DNA from: Alloacidobacterium sp963823845
Lineage (GTDB): Bacteria > Acidobacteriota > Terriglobia > Terriglobales > Acidobacteriaceae
Direction of reading: 5' to 3'
NCBI GenBank assembly: GCA_963823845.1
Contig: CAWGND010000014.1
Coordinates: forward strand, 434,001-498,000
DNA: 64,000 nt
Part shown: piece after piece, positions 33,995-45,900 of the stretch
How the letters are laid out: each line of letters opens with the position of its first letter
Position numbering within the stretch: position 1 is the stretch's first letter
Position numbers and translations under genes: made by a program
Notes under the pieces: generated by a model
What the model saw: the letters and a program-made list of their open reading frames with translations, nothing else
What the model was told of the DNA's origin: nothing
Databases searched by the model: none

Positions 33995-34456
33995 CTACCC
34001 GCAGCCTGCTGCGGTGGATGACAGAGCCGTTCCACTTGCCTGGAGCTTGGATTCTGCCCTGGCGCGGGAGCATACTTTGAGGCGCACTTCGCCTGCAAGT
34101 TGCGTGGCATGAAAGACGCCGTCATGGCCAAAGGTACCGATTGCCAAAGCCTGGGAATTGTCCTTGAAGGTGTCCGGCGGCGGTTCATCGCCCTTATACG
34201 AAACCCGCAGGGTGCGCGTATTTTCCACCAATACAAAATCAGCATCGGAGCCTTGATGCTGGATCGAGCCTGGCTGGACATTCCCCGCGACGCGCAGATG
34301 GCGCGTGTAGGCCTTGTTGCCCATCCCCTGCAGCTCCTGAATGGTGACGTAATAGCTCTTGTTGGACTGCACGCCGGTGATGGCAAGATAGACGATCATG
34401 CCAAGAATGACGAAGATGGCGATGCCGATGCGCGTGCCCTGATTCGTGCTTTTCAT
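33995..34456 (-). pseudogene. ccmE: cytochrome c maturation haem chaperone CcmE (CxxxY type), one frame change
   Basis: Periplasmic haem chaperone anchored by one N-terminal helix (IGIAIFVILGMIVYLAITGV). The OB-fold strands are recognisable: LRVAGNVQPGSI, FVLVENTRTLRVSYKGDEPPPDTF and GTFGHDGVFHATQL. Directly after ATQL a one-base slip (an extra T in CAACTTGCAGG) moves to the frame reading QAKCASKYAPAPG. That is the haem-binding motif of the Cys-type CcmE (CxxxY), seen in place of the usual His. The exact C-terminus is unclear: it ends at 33995 in the first frame or at 33952 in the second. It is first in the ccmE-ccmA-ybaK-ccmB run. Confidence 0.8.
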
Positions 34457-34548
34457 AACCTGCGATTATTCTACTGCGATTAAGCTAACCACACGCTGTG
34501 TCACTCAGCTTTGTTTCCAGCGTCAAAAATTTATGGTTTCGACAAGTT

Positions 34549-34554
34549 TATAAT
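34549..34554 (+). promoter_or_regulatory. possible -10 element of the thiC promoter
   Basis: A perfect TATAAT lies 72 bases before the thiC ATG in an AT-rich stretch between divergent ccmE and thiC. No convincing -35 hexamer is at 16-18 bases. No TPP riboswitch signature (CTGAGA, or GAACCTGAT) is seen in the leader. Confidence 0.4.
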
Positions 34555-34625
34555 CCGCTTCAGGATTCATCTCGCATTCATTCAACATCGAAGTACGCAG
34601 TCATTTCCTTTCCATCGAGGTATAT

Positions 34626-36114
<1,489 letters not shown>

Positions 36115-36118
<4 letters not shown>

Positions 36119-36630
36119 AGTGATCGTATTGAGTCGCGTTCACCACGCGGTTCGATGACGATTTTTCTCAAAACATGGCGTTGCGCCACGCAGTCCCCTA
36201 TCGGCGGTCCGTGGAGTGCCGGGTCATACAGGCGCAGATGGCACGCCGGGCAGACGTCGTCTTCCAGCGGCACTGACTCCTGACAATAGGGGCAGGTCTT
36301 GTCACCCGGTAGCCTCCCATTCCCAAGGAGAGAGCCTTTGCTGCGTATCAGCAGCGCATGGGGAAGGGCAACGATGAACACCAGCGTTCCATAAAGCCAC
36401 CACTGGGCAAAGGAATAACCTTTCTGATGTGCAACGAAAGCCGGAAAAAGACCCAGACCTGGCAGTAATAGCAACAAAAGAACGTACAAAGTGAAACTCC
36501 GGGCATTGTGATTGCGCGGCGGAAGCTCATTCCATCCAGAAGACGGGCCAACGCAGCAATGTTTATATGGCACGGTTACAACCCCGTCAAAGTCTTTTGG
36601 CAAAAATGAGCATGAATCAGAGTTCTCCAA
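36115..36630 (-). CDS. membrane protein with C-terminal zinc ribbon
   Basis: A 171-residue protein. About 45 hydrophilic residues come first, then two membrane helices (about residues 46-66 and 75-95), then a soluble end with one zinc ribbon in CPYCQESVPLEDDVCPACHLRLYDP (core CPYCQ...CPAC). The start is uncertain, as there is no clear ribosome site; a shorter form beginning near the first helix would be equally stable. It is convergent with thiC. I do not recognise a family. Confidence 0.55.
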
Positions 36631-36654
36631 CCATTACGAAAGTGCAAGAGCTGG

Positions 36655-36668
36655 TGGAAGCGTTTACA
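36655..36668. promoter_or_regulatory. LacI-family operator-like palindrome, second copy
   Basis: TGGAAGCGTTTACA, with central CG and TGnAAnCG half-site. It sits 30 bases before the ATG of the secreted DUF4965-type protein, a position suited to repression. It differs from the GH92 site at 30451 by three bases of fourteen. Confidence 0.6.
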
Positions 36669-36697
36669 GCAGCCGATGGATCGTGTAAGAAAAGTGA

Positions 36698-38797
36698 ATG
36701 CGAAATGACGGCATATCCCGCGCTGCCTTTGGCCTGTGCATCGCAATCCTTGCCTCATCCTTCACCAGTCGCGCCACCGAGGCGCAACAACCGCTCATTG
36801 CGCGCACGCCTGCGACTCCGCTCGTCCTGCATGATCCCTACTTCAGCGTCTGGTCGTTTGACGACGAGCTGACCGAGGGGCCCACGCGACACTGGACAGG
36901 CGCGCCGCAGCAGATGACCGGTCTTCTCCGGGTGGATGGCAAGACGTATCGCTTCATGGGGGGTGATCGTGATATTCCCGCACTGAAGCAGACATCGCGG
37001 GGTATCTGGCCAACGCGCACGGTCTACAACTTCGAGGGTGCAAAAGTCCATCTCACGTTGACGTTCTTTACCCCTGCTCTGCCTCAGGACCTCGATATTC
37101 TGTCTCGCCCTGTCACCTACATCAGCTGGGATGTAATTTCGGTCGACAACGAGCCGCATGCGGTCTCCATTTATTTTGACGCCTCATCACAACTTGCAGC
37201 GAACAATGGCGACGATACAGTCGTCTGGGGGCGCGAGCGCATTGGCGATATGCAGGCGCTCCGCGTCGGAACCAATGCGCAGCCGGTGCTGGCGAAATCC
37301 GGCGATAACCTGCGCATCGACTGGGGCTGGCTTTATGTCGCTGTTCCGCCGCAGCCGGAAACAGAGACAGCAGCAACCAGCGTGGAAGCGAGAGAACAGT
37401 TTGCGAAAGCCGGATCGCTGCCGAAGAGTGACGATCTCGACATGCCACGCGCCGTCAAGCAGCAATTGCCTGTGCTTGCCGTGCGCTTTGATCTGGGTAA
37501 GGTCGAGAACGTCTCCGTGTCTCGGCGGGTGCTGCTGGCCTATGACGATCGGTTTTCCATCGAATACCTGAACCGCCAGCTGCGCGCCTACTGGCGGCGC
37601 AACGGCATGACGACGGCCGAGATGCTCGAAAAGGCGGAAGCCGATGAGGGATCGCTGCGCATGCGTGCCGGGAACTTCGATCAGGAGCTGTACTCCGACC
37701 TGAAAGGCGAAGGCGGCGCGCACTACGCGCAACTGGCAACGCTCGCCTACCGGCAGACCATCGCAGCCCACAAGTTGGTCGCAGACATAGACGGCACGCC
37801 CATGCTCTTCTCGAAGGAAAACTTCAGCAACGGCTGCATTGACACAGTCGACGTGACCTATCCGTCAGCGCCATTTTTCCTTCTGCTCAATCCACAGCTG
37901 CTCCAGGCCCAGCTTGAGCCGATGTTTGCCTATGCCAGCCTGGCGCGCTGGCGCTGGCCCTTCGCCCCGCACGATCTCGGCACCTATCCGCTGGCTAACG
38001 GACAAGTCTACGGCGGCGGTGAACGCACAGAAGAAGACCAGATGCCGGTTGAAGAAAGCGGCAACCTCATCATCCTGACCAACGCTCTCGCACACGCTCA
38101 GAACTCGGCCGACTTTGCGCAGAAATACTGGCCCCTGCTCACAAAGTGGGCCGAGTATCTCAAAGAAAAAGGCATGGACCCTGAGAACCAGCTCAGTACG
38201 GACGACTTTGCCGGACATTTGCCCCACAACACAAATCTCTCCATCAAAGCAATCGAAGCCCTAGGCAGCTATGCCCAACTCGCCGACAGGCTCGGGAAAA
38301 AGCAGGAAGCAGCCGAGTACCGCAAACTCGCCGAACAGATGGCCGCGAAGTGGAAGGGCATGGCCATCGACGGCGACCACTACAAGCTGGCCTTCGATCA
38401 GACCGGCACCTGGAGCCAGAAGTACAACCTGGTGTGGGATCGGGTGCTGGGGCTGCACCTGTTTTCCCCGGAGATCGTCGATCAGGAACTGGCCTTCTAC
38501 TTGAAGCACCAGAACGCCTTCGGCCTACCGCTCGATAACCGCAAAACCTACACCAAGCTCGACTGGATCGTCTGGACCGCGACGCTGAGCAGCAAACAAA
38601 GCGACTTCATCGCCTTAACCGATCCGCTCTACAGTTTCATGACCGAATCCCCGACACGAGTCCCGCTGAGCGACTGGTTCGAGACAACCGACGGCAAGCA
38701 AGTCGGCTTTCAGGCGCGTTCCGTAGTCGGTGGCGTGTACATGAAGATGCTGGCTGATCCGCAAATGTGGAGCAAGTGGACAGCGAAAGCGAAGTAA
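36698..38797 (+). CDS. secreted DUF4965/DUF5127-family protein (glutaminase A-like)
   Basis: A 699-residue exported protein. After a signal peptide (FGLCIAILASSFTSRATEAQ) it opens with TPATPLVLHDPYFSVWSF, the start typical of the DUF4964/DUF5127/DUF4965/DUF1793 family, whose fungal member is glutaminase A. An N-terminal beta-sandwich (about 35-270) is followed by an (alpha/alpha) toroid with phrases such as FAPHDLGTYPLANGQVYGGGERTEEDQMPVEESGN (core DLGTYPLANGQVYGGG) and ALDNRKTYTKLDWIVWTATL-like LDNRKTYTKLDW. Bacterial members are often near polysaccharide genes, so the substrate may be a glycan or glutamine. A LacI-type operator lies just upstream. The frame is intact even though its neighbours on both sides are broken. 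Confidence 0.9.
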   Translation: MRNDGISRAAFGLCIAILASSFTSRATEAQQPLIARTPATPLVLHDPYFSVWSFDDELTEGPTRHWTGAPQQMTGLLRVDGKTYRFMGGDRDIPALKQTSRGIWPTRTVYNFEGAKVHLTLTFFTPALPQDLDILSRPVTYISWDVISVDNEPHAVSIYFDASSQLAANNGDDTVVWGRERIGDMQALRVGTNAQPVLAKSGDNLRIDWGWLYVAVPPQPETETAATSVEAREQFAKAGSLPKSDDLDMPRAVKQQLPVLAVRFDLGKVENVSVSRRVLLAYDDRFSIEYLNRQLRAYWRRNGMTTAEMLEKAEADEGSLRMRAGNFDQELYSDLKGEGGAHYAQLATLAYRQTIAAHKLVADIDGTPMLFSKENFSNGCIDTVDVTYPSAPFFLLLNPQLLQAQLEPMFAYASLARWRWPFAPHDLGTYPLANGQVYGGGERTEEDQMPVEESGNLIILTNALAHAQNSADFAQKYWPLLTKWAEYLKEKGMDPENQLSTDDFAGHLPHNTNLSIKAIEALGSYAQLADRLGKKQEAAEYRKLAEQMAAKWKGMAIDGDHYKLAFDQTGTWSQKYNLVWDRVLGLHLFSPEIVDQELAFYLKHQNAFGLPLDNRKTYTKLDWIVWTATLSSKQSDFIALTDPLYSFMTESPTRVPLSDWFETTDGKQVGFQARSVVGGVYMKMLADPQMWSKWTAKAK

Positions 38798-38840
38798 ATC
38801 GATTAATGCAAGCTTTTCCGCATTTCACGCTCGTCTGTAA

Positions 38841-38999
38841 GTAATCATCGGCTGCGATTCAGTAGCGCAGCTCGAAGAGAATGTAGCCCTTGCGCGAGCC
38901 TATACGCCGCTGAGCAACTCGCAGATGGCAGCTCTCGAAGCCAAAACAGAGTCGGTGGCAAGCCAGTCGCTCTTCTTTCGCCACTACGACCGGGCTTGA
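38841..38999 (+). pseudogene. C-terminal remnant of an aldo/keto reductase
   Basis: The bases read VIIGCDSVAQLEENVALARA and on through YTPLSNSQMAALEAKTESVA to LFFRHYDRA and a stop, 52 residues. This is the usual tail of an AKR-family oxidoreductase (the VIIGMDS...QLEEN...FFRH pattern). A TAA precedes it directly (38838-38840) and nothing upstream encodes the barrel, so the 5' part has been lost. It lies 43 bases after the DUF4965-type gene. Confidence 0.75.
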
Positions 39000-39252
39000 G
39001 ACAGCCCAACCGATGCCATGCGTCTCTCACACCAGTCTGCAATTGTTTTGGTGTACGTTATGGCCTAAATTATGTCTTAAATCCAAAGCGTCCTTCTCGG
39101 TTCGCGATGGACTGTTCAGCTCCGCCCGGTTTTCTCGAACGATTTCTTTCGTCGCAGCCGAATCTAGGGCGCGTTCGCGCACCCTACAGAAAGATCCGAC
39201 TCAGCAAGGGCAGCAGTTGTACCAATCTCAAGCTCTGCGGAAGGAAGAATGA
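39000..39252. other. interval with no supported gene
   Basis: About 250 bases between the reductase remnant and the GT87 frame. Short open frames exist on the plus strand, but none has a motif, a ribosome site or plausible composition. This stretch may hold the lost N-terminal part of the GT87 gene. Confidence 0.4.
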
Positions 39253-40568
39253 CCTCAGCTTTGCAGCCTTTTTCTCCTGATCGATGGGTTTCAGGCGCAG
39301 AAGCATGCTCTGCAAGGCTTTGACTTTAAGCCCGTATACAGCGGCGCTCGCTGCCTGCTCAATCACTGTAATCCGTACGATATCGACCAGCTTAGACACG
39401 AATATCTGGAAGCTGGCGGAAGCGGCGATCTACGGCCCTTCCGCATGTACAACGCCAACTATCCGCCTTCGGCGCTTTTTCTCGCGGTCCCGTTTGCCTT
39501 GCTCCCCTGGCCGCCGGCTCCTCTGGTATGGGTGACGCTCAGCGCAGGGATTTTGGTCCTGGCAGCCTTTCTTATTGCGGACCTGTGCACGCCCTATTCG
39601 CCTTTTCTGGTCGTCTCGCTGATGGGATTCTTCATAGGCACCAGCATCATCCTGATCATGCTGGCCCAGCCGGCCATGCTTTCCATTAGCCTCTGCGTCA
39701 TCGCGGCCTGGTGTCTTATCAGAGATCGATTTCCGATTCTGGCTGTGCTTAGTTTTGCGTTTAGCCTCAACTTAAAGCCGCAAATTGCGGCTTTGATCTG
39801 GCTCTATTTTCTGCTTTCCGGATTGCCGCGATATCGCCGCAGCGCAATGCAAGCCTTCTTCGTGACGATCCTGCTCTGCCTTCCCGGGATTCTCTGGGCT
39901 TCGTTCACGCCGCAGGCGCGGCACTGGATGCATGACCTCTATGTAAATCTCGCGGGAGCGGCCGCGCATGGTAATCCCAGCGATCCGGGCCGGCAAACTC
40001 GGAGGCGCTGGGAATCGCCAGCTTTCAAACGGTATTGAGTCTGGTTCGCGACGACCCAAATTTCTACAACCCGGCCACATGGGTATTCATCGGAACGCTG
40101 CTGCTTTTATGGCTCTACCCGACACTAAGAATGCTGCATTCTCTGAAAAAGGACTTCCTGGCATTGGCAACCATCGCCTGTCTCTCATTGTTGCCGATCT
40201 ATCATAGGGAATATGACACCAGGCTGCTCCTCTTAACCTTTCCGGCGCTCGCTCTACTGGTCTCGGAAGGCGGAGTAGGTATCTTCGCCGTTGTGCTCTC
40301 AGCGATTGCCTTTGTCGCCATGTCCATCCCATTCGCGCGTTTTGTTAATATCCACTACGCCGCGCACCATCCGCATCCTGGCGTAGCAATGACGCTCGTC
40401 CTCATGCGGGATGTCCCACTTGCTGTCCTGGCCTTAGGGGCTTTCTATCTCATCTGCTATCTGCAGGCGTTCTTCAAGAGTAGGCAGAGTCTCGCGCTGG
40501 AGACAAACCACTTCGATGAAAGTCTCTCGCTCAAGCCGACGGGCAGACATCCAGTTCACGCAGAATAA
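39253..40568 (+). pseudogene. GT87/DUF2029-type membrane glycosyltransferase, frame-broken
   Basis: A polytopic mannosyltransferase-like protein. The first frame gives QGFDFKPVYSGARCLLNHCN and continues to RMYNANYPPSALFLAVPFAL, the conserved GT87 N-terminal loop, then about six helices. Near base 39988 (GATCCGGGCCGGCAAAC) one missing base shifts the frame. After correction the sequence continues as PANSEALGIASFQTVLSLV and runs through 4-5 more helices to the stop at 40568. The first membrane helix and start codon are not found, so the 5' end may also be damaged. The 3' end overlaps the convergent oligopeptidase gene by 38 bases. Confidence 0.75.
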
Positions 40569-42618
40569 AGGCATAATCCATCGCGATCTCTTTTAAATAG
40601 TCATAACGCCCCGATGCCCCGCCGTGTCCAGCCGTCATATTGGTATGCAACAGCAGGGAATTGTCTTCCTTCTTGAGCGTGCGCAGCTTCGCTACGTACT
40701 TTGCCGGCTCCCAGTACATCACCTGGCTGTCGTAGAGCGATGTCTTCACCAGCATCGCCGGATAAGCCTTCGCCGCCAGATTGTCGTAAGGCGAATAGCC
40801 CAGCATGTATTCAAAGGCGTCCTTCTCATTTGGATTGCCCCACTCCTCATATTCAGGAACAGTGAGCGGCAGCGAAGCATCCAGCATCGTATTCATCACG
40901 TCGACGAAAGGAACGTGCGAAAGAACAGCACTGAAAAGATCAGGACGCATGTTCGCAACCGCACCCATCAGCAATCCGCCTGCGCTGCCGCCCTCAATCG
41001 CCACGCGTCGAGGATCGCCATAGCCGTTCGCGATCAGATGCTCAACCACGGTGATGAAATCAGTAAAGGTGTTGCGTTTCTCCATCAGGCGTCCGGCATC
41101 ATGCCACGGCTTGCCGAGATCGCCGCCGCCCCGGATATGCGCATACGCCATCACAAAACCGCGATCGAGCAGGCTGAGGCGATTGCTATTGAATCCGATG
41201 GGAAGGGAATAACCATAAGAGCCGTAGCCATAGACGTAGAGCGGGTTCTTGCCACGCTCGAATTTGTCCTTCCGGTAGACGAGCGATACCGGAACGCTCA
41301 CACCCTCCGATGCAGTCGCCAAGACACGCTCAGAGGCATACAGTGTGCGATCAAAGCCGCCGGGAATCTCAAGCTGCTTGAGCAGCTTCGATTCACCGGT
41401 CGCAACATCGTACTCATAAACCGAGCTCGGCGTAACCAGCGACTGATAGGCATAGCGATATGCCGTCGTATCGAAGATGCGGTTCTGGTGCGGATGAGCG
41501 CTGTAGACCGGCTCGGGGAAGCCGATTTCCTCCGCGGTCAGTGTTTCGGTCCCGTCCCCTGCAAATCGCAGCACGCGCAGGCGCTGTAGCCCGTCACGAC
41601 GCTCACAAGCCACATAGAATCCGCTGAATAGGTCAACTTCTTCAAGCATGACATCTGGCCTGTGAGGAATCAGTTCTGTCCAGATATCAGGGCTCTCGAC
41701 GGAAGCGGTGACAAGCCGAAAGTTGCGGCCCGTATCGTTGGCGCGGATGAAGAAGAGTCCTTTGCGATGATCAATGTAGTACTCAATGTTGTCGCGGCGC
41801 GGCGTGATCAGCCGAAACTCTGCCGCAGGCGTGTCCGCGGGCAGGAACTGAGCTTCACTCGTAGTGTGGCTCGCAGACTCAAGCACGATGTACCTGTCAT
41901 CCCGCGTACGCCCCGCGCCGATATTGAAACGCTCGTCTGCTTCCTCATAGACGAGGACGTCCTGCGCGTGCGGCGCTCCCAGTACATGCCGAAAGAGCTG
42001 ATACTGCCGCTTCTGCTCTTCGTCTTCAACCGTATAGAAGAGAGTCTTGTTGTCAGCAGCCCAGACAATCGAACCAGTGCGCTCCACGCGCTCCGGAAGC
42101 AACTCCCCTGTGCGGAGATTCTTGACCTGCAGCGTGTACTGCCGGAAGCCCTTGTTATCGACGGAGTAAGCAAGCAGGTTGCCGTCGTCGGAGACAGTCA
42201 TTCCACCAACCGCCATGAAACTCTCGCCCTCGGCAATTTTGTTCACATCGAGGATCACCAACTCCGCCGCGTCAGGAGCTACTCCGTCAGGCGACCCATG
42301 CTTGCGGCAGTAGATCGGATATTGCAGCCCCTCTTCGGTGCGCGTGTAGTACCAGTACTCGCCATCGCGGAAGGGAACCGAGATGTCGGTTTCCTTGATA
42401 TGGCTCAGCATCTCGCGATAAAGCGTTTGTTGTAGCTCCGTCGTCGGCGCGAGGATCGCCGCCGTGTAGTCGTTCTCTGCTTGAAGGTAATTGAGCGTCT
42501 CCGCGTTTTCTTTGTCGCGGAGCCAGGCGTAGTCATCCACCAGGGTGTGGCCATGGAGCGTGGTTTCCGTGCGCTGCGGCCTGGCCACAGGATGAGTCAA
42601 TCGTGTTTCAATCGTCAT
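40531..42618 (-). CDS. ptrB: oligopeptidase B (S9A family)
   Basis: A cytoplasmic serine peptidase that cuts peptides after basic residues. At 695 residues it matches the family. A seven-bladed propeller (about residues 70-400) precedes the alpha/beta-hydrolase domain. The catalytic Ser is in AIEGGSAGGLLMGAV (GGSAGG), the Asp in the segment after PAMLVKTSLYDSQV, and the His in AGHGGASGR. Typical opening: RPQRTETTLHGHTLVDDYAWLRD (core HGHTLVDDYAWLRD). There is no signal peptide. It is a single gene, convergent with the broken GT87 gene. Confidence 0.95.
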   Translation of the reverse strand: MTIETRLTHPVARPQRTETTLHGHTLVDDYAWLRDKENAETLNYLQAENDYTAAILAPTTELQQTLYREMLSHIKETDISVPFRDGEYWYYTRTEEGLQYPIYCRKHGSPDGVAPDAAELVILDVNKIAEGESFMAVGGMTVSDDGNLLAYSVDNKGFRQYTLQVKNLRTGELLPERVERTGSIVWAADNKTLFYTVEDEEQKRQYQLFRHVLGAPHAQDVLVYEEADERFNIGAGRTRDDRYIVLESASHTTSEAQFLPADTPAAEFRLITPRRDNIEYYIDHRKGLFFIRANDTGRNFRLVTASVESPDIWTELIPHRPDVMLEEVDLFSGFYVACERRDGLQRLRVLRFAGDGTETLTAEEIGFPEPVYSAHPHQNRIFDTTAYRYAYQSLVTPSSVYEYDVATGESKLLKQLEIPGGFDRTLYASERVLATASEGVSVPVSLVYRKDKFERGKNPLYVYGYGSYGYSLPIGFNSNRLSLLDRGFVMAYAHIRGGGDLGKPWHDAGRLMEKRNTFTDFITVVEHLIANGYGDPRRVAIEGGSAGGLLMGAVANMRPDLFSAVLSHVPFVDVMNTMLDASLPLTVPEYEEWGNPNEKDAFEYMLGYSPYDNLAAKAYPAMLVKTSLYDSQVMYWEPAKYVAKLRTLKKEDNSLLLHTNMTAGHGGASGRYDYLKEIAMDYAFILRELDVCPSA

Positions 42619-42986
42619 ACTATAGTCAGCATAACGTTCTCGTTATCCCATGCCAAAGGCGCGTGAGATGAATGCGCGCCTCCTATACAAGTTTTGTCTC
42701 TATTCGAGACGCCTTCACGACGCGACACGCATTGCCAAAACCATGCACTATCATGCAGATAGAGCGCGGCGCGGTCAGAGTCGCACGCGCCACGACATGC
42801 ACCAAATACACGACGTCAGCAAAAGCTGCAGACGGTGTTTTCTGATTGACTCGGGTCAGACCCTGTTAGTACGATTCGACAGCCTTCAATTCATTTCATT
42901 ACGCATGTTCCACTTTGGCCTTAGGTGCTAAGACACTTAAAAGGCCTTCCGTAACAGAAGTACAACACTTACTTCCTGCGGTTTTT
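42619..42986. other. 368-base divergent promoter region with no gene
   Basis: Lies between the divergent oligopeptidase B and giant secreted-protein genes. It contains the odd palindrome GGGTCAGACCC (42855-42865) and GGCCTT/AAGGCC arms (42918-42923 with 42941-42946) shortly before the giant gene. No riboswitch or RNA gene is recognised. Short plus-strand frames here look non-coding. Confidence 0.4.
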
Positions 42987-45900
42987 ATGCCTTCGTTCGA
43001 TACACATTGGTTAGCAAGGACATTCTCGCGCTCCATCCTGTGGTTCACGCTCGCCGGATTGTTGTTTCCAGCTGCTAAGGCTTTGTGCCAGGCGAGAAGC
43101 GCGGTAACTTCTCCCGCTCCTACTGTCACCGCAAAGTTGATCTCGGCTCTCCCGCTGGCGTTTGAAGAAAATGATGGCCAGCTTGCGCCTGAGCTTTCGT
43201 TCCTGGGTCGTTCACAGAGCTACTCGGTTGCGATTGAACTCGATCGCCTGAGATTTCTCATGCCGAGTGCCGGCGCAAGCTCTGATGTGGACGTGCTCTT
43301 TTCCGGAAGCCGGGGTGGCTCGCCGGTTTCGCTTTCAGGAGTGGCCTACCGGAGCAACTACTTTATCGGATCGGACCCGTCACGCTGGCATGAAGGAGTG
43401 GCTAATTTCTCGCGCGTCGGTATCCGGCAGATCTATCCCGGAATCGACACAGAGTTTTATGACAGGAACGGCGAGCTGGAGCACGACTTCGTTGTGGCTC
43501 CCGGCGCCGACGCAAAGCAGATTCGTCTCGACCTGCGCAGCGCGCAGCATGCAACTCTGACGGCGAATGGCGACGCCATCATACCTGCGGCCAACGGGGA
43601 GCTGCGCTTCCGCAAGCCCATGGCTTATCAGTTCGACACTCAGGGAAGGCGCGTGGCGGTTGATACGTCGTACCGGCTATTCGGACGCAGCCTGCGCTTT
43701 GAAGTCGGCGCCTATGATCGCAGCCGAACTCTGGTGATCGATCCGGTCATTGCGTTTGCGACGTATGTAGCCGGAACTGCGGGTTCAACTGGAACGCAGA
43801 TGACAAGCGATGGAAGCGGGAATCTCTATCTGGTCGGCTCGACCACTAATATCAATGCCTTTCCAGCTCTACCCTCCGGAGTAAATCCAACTAAGAGCGT
43901 CGGGACCGGTTCCAACAGCACAAACGTTTTTGTCGCCGCGCTTGCTTCTCCACAGCTGGGCTCGGCGCTGAAGTGGCTCACCTTCCTCGGCAACTCGGGC
44001 ACGACAACGACTACATCCAAGGCCACGAGCGTTGCCTTCTCCACACACGGGACTGGCGGCACAATTTATGTCGGCGGAACAACCAGCGCCACCGGCTTCC
44101 CCGGTGTGGTTACTGGCAATTTCAGCGCGACATTTCCTGGTGGCACAACGACGCAGACCGGCTTCGTGACCACACTGAACGCGGGGACCGGTGCATCGCC
44201 GAACTCGACCTACATCAGCACTGCCAGCACGAATGACACTACTCTTGTTGCCGGCGTGGCTGCCGATACTGCAGGTGATGTGTTTATTACTGGCTTCGGG
44301 CTGGGCGCCGGTCTGCCTTTGAAGAATTCTCTCGGCGGCGACACGAGCAACCCGCTTCCCACTACGGGAAACTCCAATGCATATGTCATTGAGCTGACCT
44401 CGAATCTACAGGCTGCAAACTTGGTCACTTATGTGCAGAGCAGCGCGGCGGGAAATTATCAGACCAGCGGCATACAGATTGACGCCGGCGGCCAGATCTA
44501 CGTCAGCGGCTCCGTGGGGCTCGCAGGGGCAGCTACCACCGTGCGTTTCCCTACGCCGCAGTCTCTGCCGTCGGGCGGGGGATATACGGCAGCCAAGGAT
44601 TTTCCCGCCTGTCCTAGGGCGACGACCAACACCAGCGCATTTCTCACACAGATTATTCCGGCGGTAAATCCGGCGCACACCAGTCTCGGCTTCTCGCTGT
44701 TTACATGTGCATCCAGTTCGGGTACTGAGTCGGAAACAGCGACTGCACTGGCCCTCGGATCGAGCGGAATCTATCTGGCCGGAAATACCTCGAACTCGGA
44801 CAGCCAGGATTTATTTTCCACTGGGGTTCTTTACGGGACGCCTTCCACTACCCCAGACTCGTTTGCTACGGCAGCACCCGCTGCTGGCGTACAGAGCAAT
44901 GGAGTCGGAAAGCTGGGCTTTATTATCAGGGCCCCTGTTTCAGGCTCACCTCTTATGGTCGGCACACCTTCGGCCTTTACTTATTTTGGTGGACCGCTGG
45001 TTACGGCAGGCACGTCGCTGAACGCCGTCGCCATCGACGATACAAACCATCTCTTGCAGGTTGCTGGGCAGACGGACTCTACGCGCGCCTCCATGCCTAC
45101 GACGGCCTCGCCTGCGCCTTCGACACTACCCTCAGGACAGGATTCTTCCGGCAACAATCTGCGCGGGTTTCTCTATACGTTCGATGAGAGTGCCTCACCT
45201 TTCCTGGATAAAGTGACGGGCATCAGTTATCTAGGAAACGCGACGACCAAGAGCCAGGGGTTGAGCGTTGCTCCCGATGGCGATGCCGGAGCCTACGTGC
45301 TCACACAGGATAGCTTGGGCGCGAGTGGCTTCAGTTTCACGTCTGCCAATGCCATCGGCGTCGCGACAGCGAGTCAGCCCAATGCCTATATCGCCGATAT
45401 TCAGGGAACCAATGCCAGCTCTACGCCTGGGGGATTGACCCTCACCGTGGACGCGAACAGTCCAACCATCGACGGCAATGCCTGTTCGGATGCAGCCGGT
45501 TCAACCAGTCCCTGCGTGATTGCCTATAACAACGCAAGCGATACCTCGACGGTGCTCTACACCTGGGATCTGAACCTCAGCGCCGGACAGGCTGATAACG
45601 TCGTCCTGAATTTTCCCGAGCAGGACGCGTTCACGTCATCCGCATCTCCCGCTTATGCGATCAAACTGGACGGCACCGCGATCGCCAACTGCGCGTCGAA
45701 GCAGAACAACAACGGTACCACCTGTATTATTCCGTCCGTTACTGCCGGAACGCAAACAGTCACGCTTCAGGCCGTCACTGGGCCCAACGCCCAAAGCTCG
45801 GTCGGCACTGCGTTCGCGTTTGACGGCAATGCCGCGGACGCTGAAGGAGAATACGCAGACGCGCCGCAGCCGAACGTAACCATAGCGGCGCCGGTGGCGA

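Noticed and set aside
39013..39252. An 80-residue plus-strand frame before the GT87 gene
   Set aside because: No motif or start signal; composition is Ser/Arg-rich and looks non-coding, though a damaged GT87 N-terminus cannot be excluded.
42840..42986. Possible riboswitch-like palindromes before the giant gene
   Set aside because: GGGTCAGACCC leaves a one-base loop and the rest does not match any riboswitch consensus I know.
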